A stretch of 21,309 nt of DNA from NCBI GenBank assembly GCA_023457535.1, contig JAEWLN010000164.1, positions 1 through 21,309 on the forward strand, in the 5' to 3' direction. This document shows positions 14,591-21,309 of this stretch, piece by piece. The notes beneath the pieces were generated by a model. The model searched no databases. It was not told the origin of the DNA and saw only the letters and a program-made list of their open reading frames with translations. A program made the position numbers and the translations under genes. How positions within the stretch are numbered: the stretch's first letter is position 1; the number at the start of each line of letters is the position of its first letter. The stretch comes from Bacteroidota bacterium. Lineage in GTDB: Bacteria > Bacteroidota > Bacteroidia > Flavobacteriales > Flavobacteriaceae.

Positions 14591-15360
14591 TGGAAATTTA
14601 CGTGTTCGACGGGACGCTCGAAGGTTTGCTAACGGCCGTTTTTGAATTTTACGACCGGAAGCCGCAAAGTATTTCGCTTGTGGCGCAACACCATTTCCAA
14701 CCCGATTTGCTGCACGCGGTTTTTGAAGTGACCAGCGATGAAAGCAAAGCCAGGCGTGTGTGGGACGGACTGCACAAAAAGATTGGCAAGCCGTGGCTTT
14801 TGCGGTTTTATACGGCGTTTTTGAGTGAGGATGCCGAAGTATTTCGGCATCTGTTTGACTTTGCACGGTATATTTTCGACAATCCAAAAGGCGCCGAGAA
14901 AAACTTTGGCCATCCCGCCGTGCTGGCCGTTACGCAAACCGAGCGCAGCGTGAGCCGCGAACGCCACAGAATGAAAGCGTTTATCCGGTTTCAGGAAACG
15001 TCCGACGGCATTTTCTATGCGCCCATCGAACCCGATTTCAACGTGTTGCCGCTGATTTCCAAATTCTTCAAAGACCGGTTTGCAGACCAGCGCTGGATCA
15101 TTTATGACATCAGCCGCCAGTACGGGTTGTATTACGACCTCGAAACCGTCGAAGAGATCACGCTTGAGCAGGCGCCGGTGTTAAAAACTTCAACCTATCT
15201 GCCGCAGGATCTGCTCCACGACAAAGAGCAGCTTTACGGACTGTTGTGGAACGACTATTTCAAAAGCACGAACATTCCGGCGCGCAAAAACATGAAACTG
15301 CACATCCGCCATGTGCCCAAACGGTATTGGAAATACCTGACCGAGAAAATTAACAATTGA
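14590..15360 (+). CDS. TIGR03915 / DUF4130 family DNA metabolism protein
   Basis: A 256-residue protein starting MEIYVFDGTLEGLLTAVFEF. The DUF4130 part is seen in FARYIFDN, then VSRERHRMKAFIRFQETSDG (about 121-140), YAPIEPDFNVLPLISKFFKD, WIIYDISRQYGLYYD, and late KEQLYGLLWNDYFKSTNI with RHVPKRYWKYL at the end. The family is nearly always encoded next to the radical SAM protein of the preceding gene, and related sequence occurs fused to UdgX-like uracil-DNA glycosylase domains; both facts are from memory. It has no catalytic cysteines or metal site that I can point to. It is inferred to be the DNA-recognition or processing partner of the radical SAM enzyme. The start codon shares the A of the preceding TGA. 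Confidence 0.9.
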   Translation: MEIYVFDGTLEGLLTAVFEFYDRKPQSISLVAQHHFQPDLLHAVFEVTSDESKARRVWDGLHKKIGKPWLLRFYTAFLSEDAEVFRHLFDFARYIFDNPKGAEKNFGHPAVLAVTQTERSVSRERHRMKAFIRFQETSDGIFYAPIEPDFNVLPLISKFFKDRFADQRWIIYDISRQYGLYYDLETVEEITLEQAPVLKTSTYLPQDLLHDKEQLYGLLWNDYFKSTNIPARKNMKLHIRHVPKRYWKYLTEKINN

Positions 15361-15365
15361 TTTTT

Positions 15366-15629
15366 GGGCGTGCCGGCGAGTACCTCTGTGAACCAATCGG
15401 CGTAAAGTGGGCCGCCGTCGGGCTGTTCGCGGTGCGCGGCACCTTGCTGCCATCCCTCACGCGAACGCCGTAACATCGCGAAACTGGTGTGGAACGGGAA
15501 ATTGCGTGAAGGATGGAAGCGGCATCTTTTTGCGGCCGAGGCGACGAGGCCGTAAAAAATACAGCGGACAGCCTGACGGCGGCAACGGCGTTCAGGATAA
15601 ACGCAAATCGTCAACCCGCCGGCACGCCC
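15366..15629. repeat. Complete 264-bp palindromic dispersed element
   Basis: The ends are perfect 13-bp inverted repeats (GGGCGTGCCGGCG at 15366-15378, complement at 15617-15629). Nested inside are a 16-bp arm pair with one mismatch (15411-15426 and 15568-15583) and an inner pair around CCATCCCTCACGC (15450-15462) and GCGTGAAGGATGG (15504-15516). The element begins 5 bp after the stop codon of the TIGR03915 gene and ends next to the tRNA-Arg terminator. It has no reading frame of its own worth calling. A left-half copy is at 5506. I infer a non-autonomous mobile or REP-like element of the genome. Confidence 0.8.
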
Positions 15630-15634
15630 CCAAA

Positions 15635-15663
15635 TAAAAAAAAGCCGCCAGAAAAGCAGCTTT
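15635..15663 (-). terminator. Terminator of tRNA-Arg
   Basis: On the minus strand AAAGCTGC pairs with GCGGCTTT (one wobble, 7-nt loop), followed by a T run. It starts 2 bp after the tRNA 3' end. Confidence 0.8.
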
Positions 15664-15664
15664 G

Positions 15665-15736
15665 TAGTCCCGCCAAGAATCGAACTTGGATCTAAAGTTT
15701 AGGAAACTTCTATTCTATCCGTTGAACTACGGGACC
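15665..15736 (-). tRNA. tRNA-Arg (anticodon CCT)
   Basis: Folded by hand on the minus strand: acceptor GGTCCCG / CGGGACT (one G-T end pair), D stem GTTC / GAAT, anticodon stem GAAGT / ACTTT with loop TTCCTAA, 4-nt variable loop, T stem CCAAG / CTTGG with loop TTCGATT, discriminator A. The total is 72 nt and CCA is not encoded. The anticodon CCT reads AGG. Confidence 0.93.
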
Positions 15737-15742
15737 GGCATG

Positions 15743-15772
15743 CAAAAATAGCCATTTTACCGAAATTAGAAA
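15743..15772 (-). promoter_or_regulatory. Promoter of tRNA-Arg
   Basis: On the minus strand TTTC (15769-15772) and TATTTTTG (15743-15750, exact TANNTTTG) are 18 bp apart, with the tRNA 5' end 7 bp downstream of the -7 box. Confidence 0.55.
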
Positions 15773-15843
15773 TGGAATTTTGCTCGTATTGTTAGCTATT
15801 TAAAATGTCGCAAGCGGAAATAGCAGGCTTTGGAGGGTTGCAA

Positions 15844-15868
15844 TAAAAACGCTTTGAAAGCGGCTTTT
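15844..15868 (-). terminator. Probable terminator of the zinc-ribbon gene
   Basis: On the minus strand the core stem CGCT / AGCG with a 5-nt loop is flanked by AAAA / TTTT with a small bulge and followed by T. It is 12 bp past the stop codon at 15881. Confidence 0.5.
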
Positions 15869-15880
15869 GGGGTTGTTGCA

Positions 15881-16126
15881 TCAAAAATCGAACAAGTCTC
15901 CCAGGAACGAGTCTTTTTTCTTTTTGTGTGTATAACGCGGGTCCGGGATGTAGTGATTGTCATCTGTATGTCTGACATTTTTGGCGGAATGCGCTGCGGA
16001 ACGCTCGATAATTTTGTCGAGTTCACCGCGGTCGAGCCATACGCCGCGACACTGCGGGCAATAATCGATTTCAACTCCGTTGCGGTCAGACATCACTAAG
16101 GTTTCATGGCAATTTGGGCATTTCAT
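15881..16126 (-). CDS. Zinc-ribbon (zf-TFIIB) domain protein
   Basis: This 81-residue protein has a CPNC (C3, C6) and CPQC (C23, C26) zinc ribbon, followed by RGVWLDRGELDKIIE, the defining sequence of the zf-TFIIB family. The tail (THKKKKDSFLGDLFDF) is basic then acidic/aromatic. Such small proteins bind one zinc ion and probably nucleic acid or a protein partner; the function is unknown. TATCTTAG before the ATG is a possible -7 box and resembles that of the M13 gene. The start at 16126 places the first CxxC at the very N terminus, as in relatives. Confidence 0.9.
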   Translation of the reverse strand: MKCPNCHETLVMSDRNGVEIDYCPQCRGVWLDRGELDKIIERSAAHSAKNVRHTDDNHYIPDPRYTHKKKKDSFLGDLFDF

Positions 16127-16199
16127 GATATTTGTTTTACAACGCTAAGATAACAAATGAGGTTGCAGCATTGTCTTAGGGAAATGGTAAAATTGCCAA

Positions 16200-16230
16200 T
16201 AAAAAATCCCGACCATTTCTGATCGGGATT
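16200..16230 (-). terminator. Terminator of tRNA-Asn
   Basis: On the minus strand AATCCCGA pairs perfectly with TCGGGATT across a 10-nt loop and is followed by TTTT. It begins 3 bp after the tRNA 3' end. Confidence 0.85.
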
Positions 16231-16233
16231 CTG

Positions 16234-16307
16234 CTCCCCCTCTTGGGCTCGAACCAAGGACCCTCTGATTAACAGTCAGATGCTCTAACCAACTGAGCTA
16301 AGGAGGA
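16234..16307 (-). tRNA. tRNA-Asn (anticodon GTT)
   Basis: Folded by hand on the minus strand: acceptor TCCTCCT / AGGGGGA, D arm GCTC...GAGC with GTTGGTTA loop, anticodon stem TCTGA / TCAGA with loop CTGTTAA, T arm with TTCGAGC loop, discriminator G. The total is 74 nt and CCA is not encoded. Confidence 0.96.
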
Positions 16308-16332
16308 AGGTGTGTTACCTTTTAAAGCGGTG

Positions 16333-16363
16333 CAAATATAAGTCGAATTTTATTTTTCGCAAA
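16333..16363 (-). promoter_or_regulatory. Consensus promoter of tRNA-Asn
   Basis: On the minus strand TTTG (16360-16363), a 19-bp spacer and TATATTTG (16333-16340) give a full match to the Bacteroidota TTTG-N19-TANNTTTG promoter. It sits 25 bp before the tRNA 5' end and is the best single indicator of the host lineage. Confidence 0.75.
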
Positions 16364-16390
16364 CAAAATGCGTAATTTTTTGTAAAAATA

Positions 16391-17740
16391 TTATTTGCCG
16401 GCGATGGCTTTATAAATGTCGTTCCCGTTGGCAAACAGCAACAATCCAATCAGCAACACAAAACCAACCAGTTGCGCGTGCTCCATAAATTTGTCGCTGG
16501 GTTTGCGGCGCGTGATCATTTCGTAGAGCAGGAACATCACGTGTCCGCCATCGAGCGCCGGAATTGGCAATAAGTTCATAACGCCGAGCATAATCGACAA
16601 AATCGCAGTGATCCCCCAAAATGCCTCCCAACTCCAGGTTTTTGGGAAAATGTCGAAAATTGCCTTGAATCCGCCAACACCTTTGTAAGCTCCCGTACTA
16701 GGATTGAATATCATTTTAAGTTGTTTGCCGTAACCAACGAGTTGATCTTTACCTTTTTCAAGACCCACCGGGATCGATTCAAAAAATCCATAATCCTCGC
16801 GGCTGAAGTTGTAATAACCCATTTTGGCCAGATTTTCTTCAGTAAACGCGCCCAATGCGACGCCCAGTTTCCCATCGTTGTTGATCTTGAGTGTTACGGT
16901 AGTGGGCCGGTCGTTGCGCAATACGGTAGCCTGTACGGTCTGGCCTTTGTGTGTATCTAGGTACGCCGTCGCTTCGTCAATGTATTTGACGGGTTTTCCG
17001 CCGATGCTCGTCAATATATCCTTCTTTTCCAAAACGTCTTTGTTGGCAGAACTTTCGTCCAGTCCGCCCACAACAAACGGCATCCGCAAAGTGACCAGAT
17101 GCGATTTCTCTGCCGCGTCCACATACTTGCCGATAAAGTTTTTCGGGAATGTCACGGTTTGTTCTTGTCCGTTGCGCTCGATCGTAGCGTTTTGGGCCGT
17201 GAGTAATTTGCCGTTGATCGTATTGTCGAATCGAGTGAGCTTTTCGCCATCAACGGCAAGAATCTTATCACCGGTTTTTATGCCCGCTTTTTCGACCACA
17301 TCGCTGGTGATCCACACGCCGTCCCTGATCTGGTCGTTGTTGAGATAAAAATCGCCGTATGCATACGCCATTCCGATGTAAATCAAAAATGCCAGTATAA
17401 AATTGACCGTCACACCGCCCAGCATGATAATGAGTCGCTGCCAGGCCGGTTTGGACCTGAATTCCCAAGGCTGCGGCGGCTGGGCCATTTGCTCTTTGTC
17501 CATGCTTTCGTCGATCATGCCCGATATCTTGACATATCCGCCAAGTGGCAACCATCCGATGCCATACACCGTCTCGCCGATTTTTTTCTTGAACAGCGAA
17601 AACTTGACATCGAAAAACAAATAGAATTTCTCGACGCGCGTCTTAAAAAGTTTGGCCGGAATAAAATGCCCGAGTTCGTGCAGGATGATCAGTAACGATA
17701 AACTCAGTAAAAACTGCGACAGCTTGATGAAAATTTCCAT
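16391..17740 (-). CDS. rseP: RseP-type site-2 zinc metalloprotease
   Basis: A 449-residue intramembrane protease. The first helix holds the catalytic HELGH (H21-E22-H25), followed by the RVEKFYLFF and GWLPLGGYVKI signatures. A hydrophobic helix follows (LIIMLGGVTVNFILAFLIYI). Two PDZ-like regions are visible (AGIKTGDKILAVDGEKL and KKDILTSIGGKPV). A C-terminal membrane region carries NLLPIPALDGGH (D397 to H400), the third zinc ligand. RseP cleaves membrane anti-sigma factors and leftover signal peptides in the inner membrane. The frame is open to an ATG at 17803, but MEIFIKLSQFLL at 17740 matches the usual start and TATTTTTG (17760-17767) is a promoter between the two. It is upstream of tRNA-Asn, which has its own promoter. 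Confidence 0.94.
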   Translation of the reverse strand: MEIFIKLSQFLLSLSLLIILHELGHFIPAKLFKTRVEKFYLFFDVKFSLFKKKIGETVYGIGWLPLGGYVKISGMIDESMDKEQMAQPPQPWEFRSKPAWQRLIIMLGGVTVNFILAFLIYIGMAYAYGDFYLNNDQIRDGVWITSDVVEKAGIKTGDKILAVDGEKLTRFDNTINGKLLTAQNATIERNGQEQTVTFPKNFIGKYVDAAEKSHLVTLRMPFVVGGLDESSANKDVLEKKDILTSIGGKPVKYIDEATAYLDTHKGQTVQATVLRNDRPTTVTLKINNDGKLGVALGAFTEENLAKMGYYNFSREDYGFFESIPVGLEKGKDQLVGYGKQLKMIFNPSTGAYKGVGGFKAIFDIFPKTWSWEAFWGITAILSIMLGVMNLLPIPALDGGHVMFLLYEMITRRKPSDKFMEHAQLVGFVLLIGLLLFANGNDIYKAIAGK

Positions 17741-17759
17741 ATAAAGAATATAATGCGCA

Positions 17760-17767
17760 CAAAAATA
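17760..17767 (-). promoter_or_regulatory. -7 promoter box of rseP
   Basis: The minus strand reads TATTTTTG, an exact TANNTTTG match 19 bp before the ATG at 17740. The -33 element is not evident. Confidence 0.45.
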
Positions 17768-17807
17768 GTGTTTTCTTATTAGCATTCGCATGCCGCCCGG
17801 CATTTCG

Positions 17808-17819
17808 ACATTTAAATGT
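17808..17819. repeat. 12-bp perfect palindrome in the divergent rseP / Gfo-Idh region
   Basis: ACATTTAAATGT has no spacer. It lies between the divergent genes, 68 bp before the rseP start and 71 bp before the oxidoreductase start. TAAATTTA at 17865-17872 (seven of eight TANNTTTG positions), with TTTC 20 bp upstream, is the likely promoter of the oxidoreductase operon. Operator function is inference. Confidence 0.35.
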
Positions 17820-17889
17820 TTGTTAATAATACCGGCGTGGTTTCGCGGTTCGTGACAAGTCGGGTAAATTTACAGGACAATCGATCGCC

Positions 17890-18930
17890 ATGCAAAAAAT
17901 CAAGACCGCGCTGCTTTCTTACGGAATGTCCGGGAAAGTCTTTCACGCCCCGTTTCTGGAACTTCATCCGGGTTTTGAGCTCACCGGCGCGTGGGAGCGT
18001 TCGAAAAGATTGATTCAGGATGATTTTCCGCTCGTCAGGAGTTACGGCCATTTGTCCGATGTGCTCCACGACGATATCGATCTGGTCATCGTCAACACCC
18101 CGATACAAACCCATTTTGAATACGCCGAGGCTGCGCTGCTGGCCGGAAAGCATGTATTGGTCGAAAAGGCATTTACCGCCACGGTGGCCGAGGCCGAATC
18201 GTTGCAGCAACTCGCCCAGACGCAAAAGCGCCAACTGGCTGTATTTCACAACCGGCGTTGGGATTCTGATTTCAGGACCGTGCAGGATGTGCTCGCCAAA
18301 AACATCCTTGGCGATCTGGTCGAGGCGGAAATCCACTTTGACCGATACAATCCTTCTTTGAGCGCTAAAAAACACAAGGAAACAAACCACGCCGGTGCCG
18401 GAATCCTAATGGACCTCGGGCCGCACATCATCGATCAGGCGCTGGTTTTATTTGGCTTTCCCGATGCGCTTTTTGCCGACATCCGCACCACGCGCGATCA
18501 TTCCCTGGTAGACGACTGGTTTGACATTACCCTTTTTTACGCTTCGTTGCGCGTTCGGCTCAAAGCCGGATTTTTGGTGCGCGAACCGCTTCCTTCATAC
18601 ATTGTCCACGGCAAAAAAGGCTCGCTGATCAAAAGCCGTGGCGACGTTCAGGAAGACGAGCTCAAACGCGGCAAAAAACCTTTGGTCACCGATTGGGGCA
18701 TCGAACCGTTGTACAAATCGGGCGTGCTCCACACAGAGATCGAGGGCATTACCGTACGCGAGAATATTCCCACGCTACACGGCAATTACTACGGATTTTT
18801 TGACCAATTGTATCGTGCGATCAAAAAAAACGGCGCCCTTCCGGTATCGGCCCGGGACGGCATTGACGTGATGCGCATCATCGAAGCCGCAGCCGAAAGC
18901 AACAAACACAAAACACGGATCACCTTATAG
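17890..18930 (+). CDS. Gfo/Idh/MocA family NAD(P)-dependent oxidoreductase
   Basis: A 346-residue dehydrogenase. The N-terminal Rossmann fold begins IKTALLSYGMSGKVFHAPFL (G12-x-S-G15 in the nucleotide loop), runs through DLVIVNTPIQTH and reaches VLVEKAF, where K93 is the family lysine (EKAF instead of the usual EKP). The C-terminal alpha/beta domain starts near 125 and contains DLGPHIIDQALVLFG with the expected catalytic-region His. The AP(F) in HAPF and the overall layout fit YvaA/YdgJ-type subgroups that act on inositols or sugars. It is the first gene of the four-gene plus-strand operon. Confidence 0.93.
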   Translation: MQKIKTALLSYGMSGKVFHAPFLELHPGFELTGAWERSKRLIQDDFPLVRSYGHLSDVLHDDIDLVIVNTPIQTHFEYAEAALLAGKHVLVEKAFTATVAEAESLQQLAQTQKRQLAVFHNRRWDSDFRTVQDVLAKNILGDLVEAEIHFDRYNPSLSAKKHKETNHAGAGILMDLGPHIIDQALVLFGFPDALFADIRTTRDHSLVDDWFDITLFYASLRVRLKAGFLVREPLPSYIVHGKKGSLIKSRGDVQEDELKRGKKPLVTDWGIEPLYKSGVLHTEIEGITVRENIPTLHGNYYGFFDQLYRAIKKNGALPVSARDGIDVMRIIEAAAESNKHKTRITL

Positions 18931-18932
18931 CT

Positions 18933-19883
18933 ATGGAAAAACGACAATTAGGCCAGTCTGACCTGCACATTTACCCGATTGTATTTGGCGGGAACGTCTT
19001 TGGCTGGACAACAGATGAAAAACAATCGTTCGATTTACTCAACCATTTTGCCGATGCAGGGCTCAACGCGATCGACACCGCCGACGTGTATTCGAGATGG
19101 GCGCCAGGAAACGTAGGCGGCGAGTCTGAAATAATTCTCGGGAAATGGTTCAAAGAAAAGAAAAACCGACAACAGATCGTGCTGATGACCAAAGTGGGCA
19201 GCGACATGGGCGACGGCAAAAAGGGGTTGCGAAAATCCTATATTATCCAGGCCTGTGAAGCATCGCTCAAGCGGCTTCAAACCGATTATATCGACCTTTA
19301 CCAGACGCATTTTGACGATATTTCTACGCCTGTAGCGGAAACACTCGAAGCCTACGAAGAATTGATCAAAGCCGGCAAGGTCCGATGGATCGGCGCTTCG
19401 AACATGACCCCCGAACGCCTCAAAGAATCGCTTGCCGCGAGCCGCGAGCGCGAACTGCCCGAATACCAGACGCTGCAACCGCACTACAATTTGTACGCGC
19501 GCGAAGGATTCGAAAACGGGCTCGAACCCATTGCGATGGGGCATGGCCTGGGCGTAATTACGTATTATTCGCTTGAAAGCGGATTTCTGACCGGAAAATA
19601 CCGCAAGCACGGCGACATCATCAAAAGTCCGCGCGGGGGCAAAATGGACGATTACCTAAACGACCGCGGTCTCAAAATCCTGGCGGCGCTCGACGAAGTG
19701 GCCGCAGCTTACGACACATCGCCGGCCACGGTGGCCCTTGCGTGGCTGATCCAGCGTCCGTCGGTGACCGCACCTATTGTAAGCGCGACCAATCTGGACC
19801 AGCTCGAAAGCATCGTGCAGGCGCCCGATTTGCATTTGAGCCCGGATGCGGTCGGATTGCTCAATTCGGCAAGTGCCTGGTAA
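18933..19883 (+). CDS. Aldo/keto reductase
   Basis: A 316-residue TIM-barrel oxidoreductase using NADPH. The catalytic tetrad is visible as D48 and Y53 (NAIDTADVYS), K87 (MTKVG) and H126 (YQTHFDD). KVRWIGASN and the late SATNLDQLESI (cofactor phosphate-binding region) are family signatures. It reduces aldehydes or sugar ketones to alcohols; the substrate is unknown. It starts 2 bp after the Gfo/Idh/MocA gene, so the two are cotranscribed and probably act in one pathway. Confidence 0.94.
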   Translation: MEKRQLGQSDLHIYPIVFGGNVFGWTTDEKQSFDLLNHFADAGLNAIDTADVYSRWAPGNVGGESEIILGKWFKEKKNRQQIVLMTKVGSDMGDGKKGLRKSYIIQACEASLKRLQTDYIDLYQTHFDDISTPVAETLEAYEELIKAGKVRWIGASNMTPERLKESLAASRERELPEYQTLQPHYNLYAREGFENGLEPIAMGHGLGVITYYSLESGFLTGKYRKHGDIIKSPRGGKMDDYLNDRGLKILAALDEVAAAYDTSPATVALAWLIQRPSVTAPIVSATNLDQLESIVQAPDLHLSPDAVGLLNSASAW

Positions 19884-19893
19884 AAAAGATTGT

Positions 19894-20877
19894 ATGAAAA
19901 AAATAGTGCTTTTTATTTGTTTTGCAGTGCTTTCGGTCCACGCCCAAAAAAGGGAACCTACCGGCATCCGGATGGAAAACATCTTGTATCCGTTTCCGGT
20001 GAAAATGCTCGCGCTGACGCTGCAGGAACAACCGGTCGAGATGGCCTACATGGACGTGCGGCCCGAAAAGTCCAATGGCAAAACCGTATTGTTGCTGCAC
20101 GGCAAGAATTTTTCGGCCCTTTATTGGGAACAAACGGCCCGGGATTTGGCCAAAGCGGGTTATCGCGTGGTGATGCCGGACCAGATCGGATTCGGGAAAT
20201 CGTCCAAACCCGAGTTGCAGTATACGTTCCAGATGCTTGCGCAAAATACCCGAAAACTGCTCGAAGCGCTCAAAATTGCGAAGGTCTCGGTGCTCGGACA
20301 TTCGATGGGCGGCATGCTCGCGACGCGGTTTGCGCTGATGTATCCCGATATGACCGACAAACTCATCCTCGAGAATCCGATCGGGCTTGAAGATTGGAAA
20401 ACCGTTGTGCCCTATTCATCTGTCGACGATTGGTTTGCTTCCGAACGCGCGCAGAATTACGACAAAATGAAAGCTTACCAACAGGAATTCTACTATGGCG
20501 GCCAATGGAAACCCGAATACGAAAAGTGGCTCATCGCACCCGCCGGCTGGACATTGCACCCGGATTACCGCATCATCGCCAAAGCGTCGGCGCTGACTTA
20601 TGACATGATTTTCACCCAACCCGTCGTATATGAACTGGACCGTCTGTCCGTTCCGACGCTGCTGATCATCGGGCAACGCGACCGAACGGCGCTCGGCAAG
20701 GCAAGAGCGCCTGAATCTGTACGGGAAAGTCTTGGGAATTACCCGGCACTTGGTAAATTTGCAGCGCAAAAGATTGGCGGTGCGCAACTGGTCGAACTGG
20801 ACAATGTTGGCCATTTGCCGCACATCGAGGCGTACGATCGATTCATCGGGCCATTGTTGGCATTCCTTCAAAAGTAA
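19894..20877 (+). CDS. Exported alpha/beta hydrolase
   Basis: A 327-residue protein with a signal peptide (MKKIVLFICFAVLSVHAQ). The alpha/beta hydrolase fold shows the oxyanion-side HG dipeptide (LLLHGKNF), the nucleophile elbow GHSMGG with S137, the acid D263 in IIGQRDRT, and H307 in NVGHLPH. DQIGFGKSSKP is the usual loop before the nucleophile. It is likely an esterase or a similar periplasmic hydrolase with unknown substrate. The ATG at 19894 is chosen because it begins the signal peptide; the frame is open 48 bp further. It begins 10 bp after the aldo/keto reductase gene. Confidence 0.93.
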   Translation: MKKIVLFICFAVLSVHAQKREPTGIRMENILYPFPVKMLALTLQEQPVEMAYMDVRPEKSNGKTVLLLHGKNFSALYWEQTARDLAKAGYRVVMPDQIGFGKSSKPELQYTFQMLAQNTRKLLEALKIAKVSVLGHSMGGMLATRFALMYPDMTDKLILENPIGLEDWKTVVPYSSVDDWFASERAQNYDKMKAYQQEFYYGGQWKPEYEKWLIAPAGWTLHPDYRIIAKASALTYDMIFTQPVVYELDRLSVPTLLIIGQRDRTALGKARAPESVRESLGNYPALGKFAAQKIGGAQLVELDNVGHLPHIEAYDRFIGPLLAFLQK

Positions 20878-20881
20878 CGTT

Positions 20882-21309
20882 ATGTTTTTTGAGTTTTTTA
20901 TCGATCGGTTCAAGTTCAAGCCCAAATTTGACAATGCTTACCGCAACGCAAAGGCGTCCTACCTGAACCGAATCCGGTTTGCCGTATCGCTTTTTTATTT
21001 TGCGATGGGGCTTTGTTTTGCGAGCTGGGCCAGCCGCATTCCCGATATAAAAGCCGCCCTGGGCCTTAACGAAGCCGAACTCGGAAGCATTTTGTTTGCC
21101 GTGCCGGTAGGACAGTTGGCGATCATGCCGTTGTCGGGCAAAATGGTTACGCGTTTTGGCAGTAAATCGGTGTTGCTTGCCGCGATGTTGCTGTATGTTC
21201 TGAGTTTGCTTTCGCTTGGATTGGCACATGGCGCGTGGCCACTTACAATAGCACTTTTTTTCTTTGGCATATCGGGCAATTTGGGCAATATCGCCGTCAA
21301 TACGCAGGG
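20882..21309 (+). CDS. MFS transporter, N-terminal part (runs off the window)
   Basis: From the ATG at 20882, 142 residues are visible. After a basic, aromatic N terminus come NRIRFAVSLFYFAMGLCFAS (first helix), RIPDIKAALGLNEAELGSIL, a helix LFAVPVGQLAIMPLSG, then KMVTRFGSKSVLLAAMLL, the cytoplasmic RxG-type loop after helix 2 of the major facilitator superfamily. The GISGNLGNIAVNTQ run is typical of FucP/YbjJ-like members. It begins 4 bp after the hydrolase stop, closing the operon as its transporter. The second half is missing. Confidence 0.9.
   Translation, partial: MFFEFFIDRFKFKPKFDNAYRNAKASYLNRIRFAVSLFYFAMGLCFASWASRIPDIKAALGLNEAELGSILFAVPVGQLAIMPLSGKMVTRFGSKSVLLAAMLLYVLSLLSLGLAHGAWPLTIALFFFGISGNLGNIAVNTQ

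Noticed and set aside
17741..17803. Longer start of rseP
   Set aside because: The extra 21 residues are not seen in RseP proteins and the promoter box falls within them.
1..21309. CRISPR array, integrase, IS element, prophage or toxin-antitoxin pair
   Set aside because: No regularly spaced direct repeats, no recombinase or transposase frame and no phage or toxin domain were found on either strand.

Overview
The window looks like a chromosomal segment from a member of the Bacteroidota, most likely a Flavobacteriia-type genome with fairly high GC. The evidence is the TTTG-N19-TANNTTTG type promoters (an excellent one lies before the tRNA-Asn), the general absence of Shine-Dalgarno sequences, a secreted beta-propeller protein with a type IX secretion C-terminal tail, LytTR and CheY-like orphan regulators, an M13 lipoprotein peptidase and small proteins of a flavobacterial flavour. 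There is no phage, IS transposase, CRISPR array or obvious genomic island.

Layout. 1-1800 (minus): the N-terminal half of a family 9 glycosyltransferase (runs off the left edge) behind a very lysine-rich, histone-H1-like disordered protein. 2058-2804 (plus): LytTR response regulator, followed by about 350 bp of unexplained DNA and a plus-strand terminator. 3184-5174 (minus): single-domain CheY-like regulator, a gene-poor stretch with a good promoter and a degenerate-looking frame, a PA2169/DUF2383 four-helix protein with its own terminator, and an unknown 108-residue protein. 5175-5619: no convincing gene, but a strong orphan plus-strand terminator and a half copy of a palindromic dispersed repeat. 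5620-9375 (minus): secreted DUF4189 protein, membrane-anchored AraC-type regulator, T9SS-exported SBBP-repeat protein. 9524-10565 (minus): MgtC/SapB membrane protein and a small unknown protein. 10735-11028 (plus): small membrane protein, ending in a pair of interleaved convergent terminators against the M13 metallopeptidase lipoprotein (11102-13138, minus).

13334-15360 (plus) holds a two-gene DNA repair/modification module: a radical SAM protein with a helix-hairpin-helix, overlapping a DUF4130/TIGR03915-type partner. The radical SAM protein ends in QLSLF, a textbook beta sliding-clamp-binding motif, and a 17-bp palindrome lies in its upstream region. This is the most interesting system in the window. 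Directly behind it is a complete 264-bp palindromic element whose left half recurs at 5506.

15665-17740 (minus): tRNA-Arg(CCT), a small zinc-ribbon protein, tRNA-Asn(GTT) and the RseP site-2 protease. 17890-21309 (plus): a tight operon of Gfo/Idh/MocA oxidoreductase, aldo/keto reductase, exported alpha/beta hydrolase and an MFS transporter that is cut by the right edge; gaps are 2, 10 and 4 bp. The operon looks like uptake and redox conversion of a sugar or related small molecule, but no substrate can be named.
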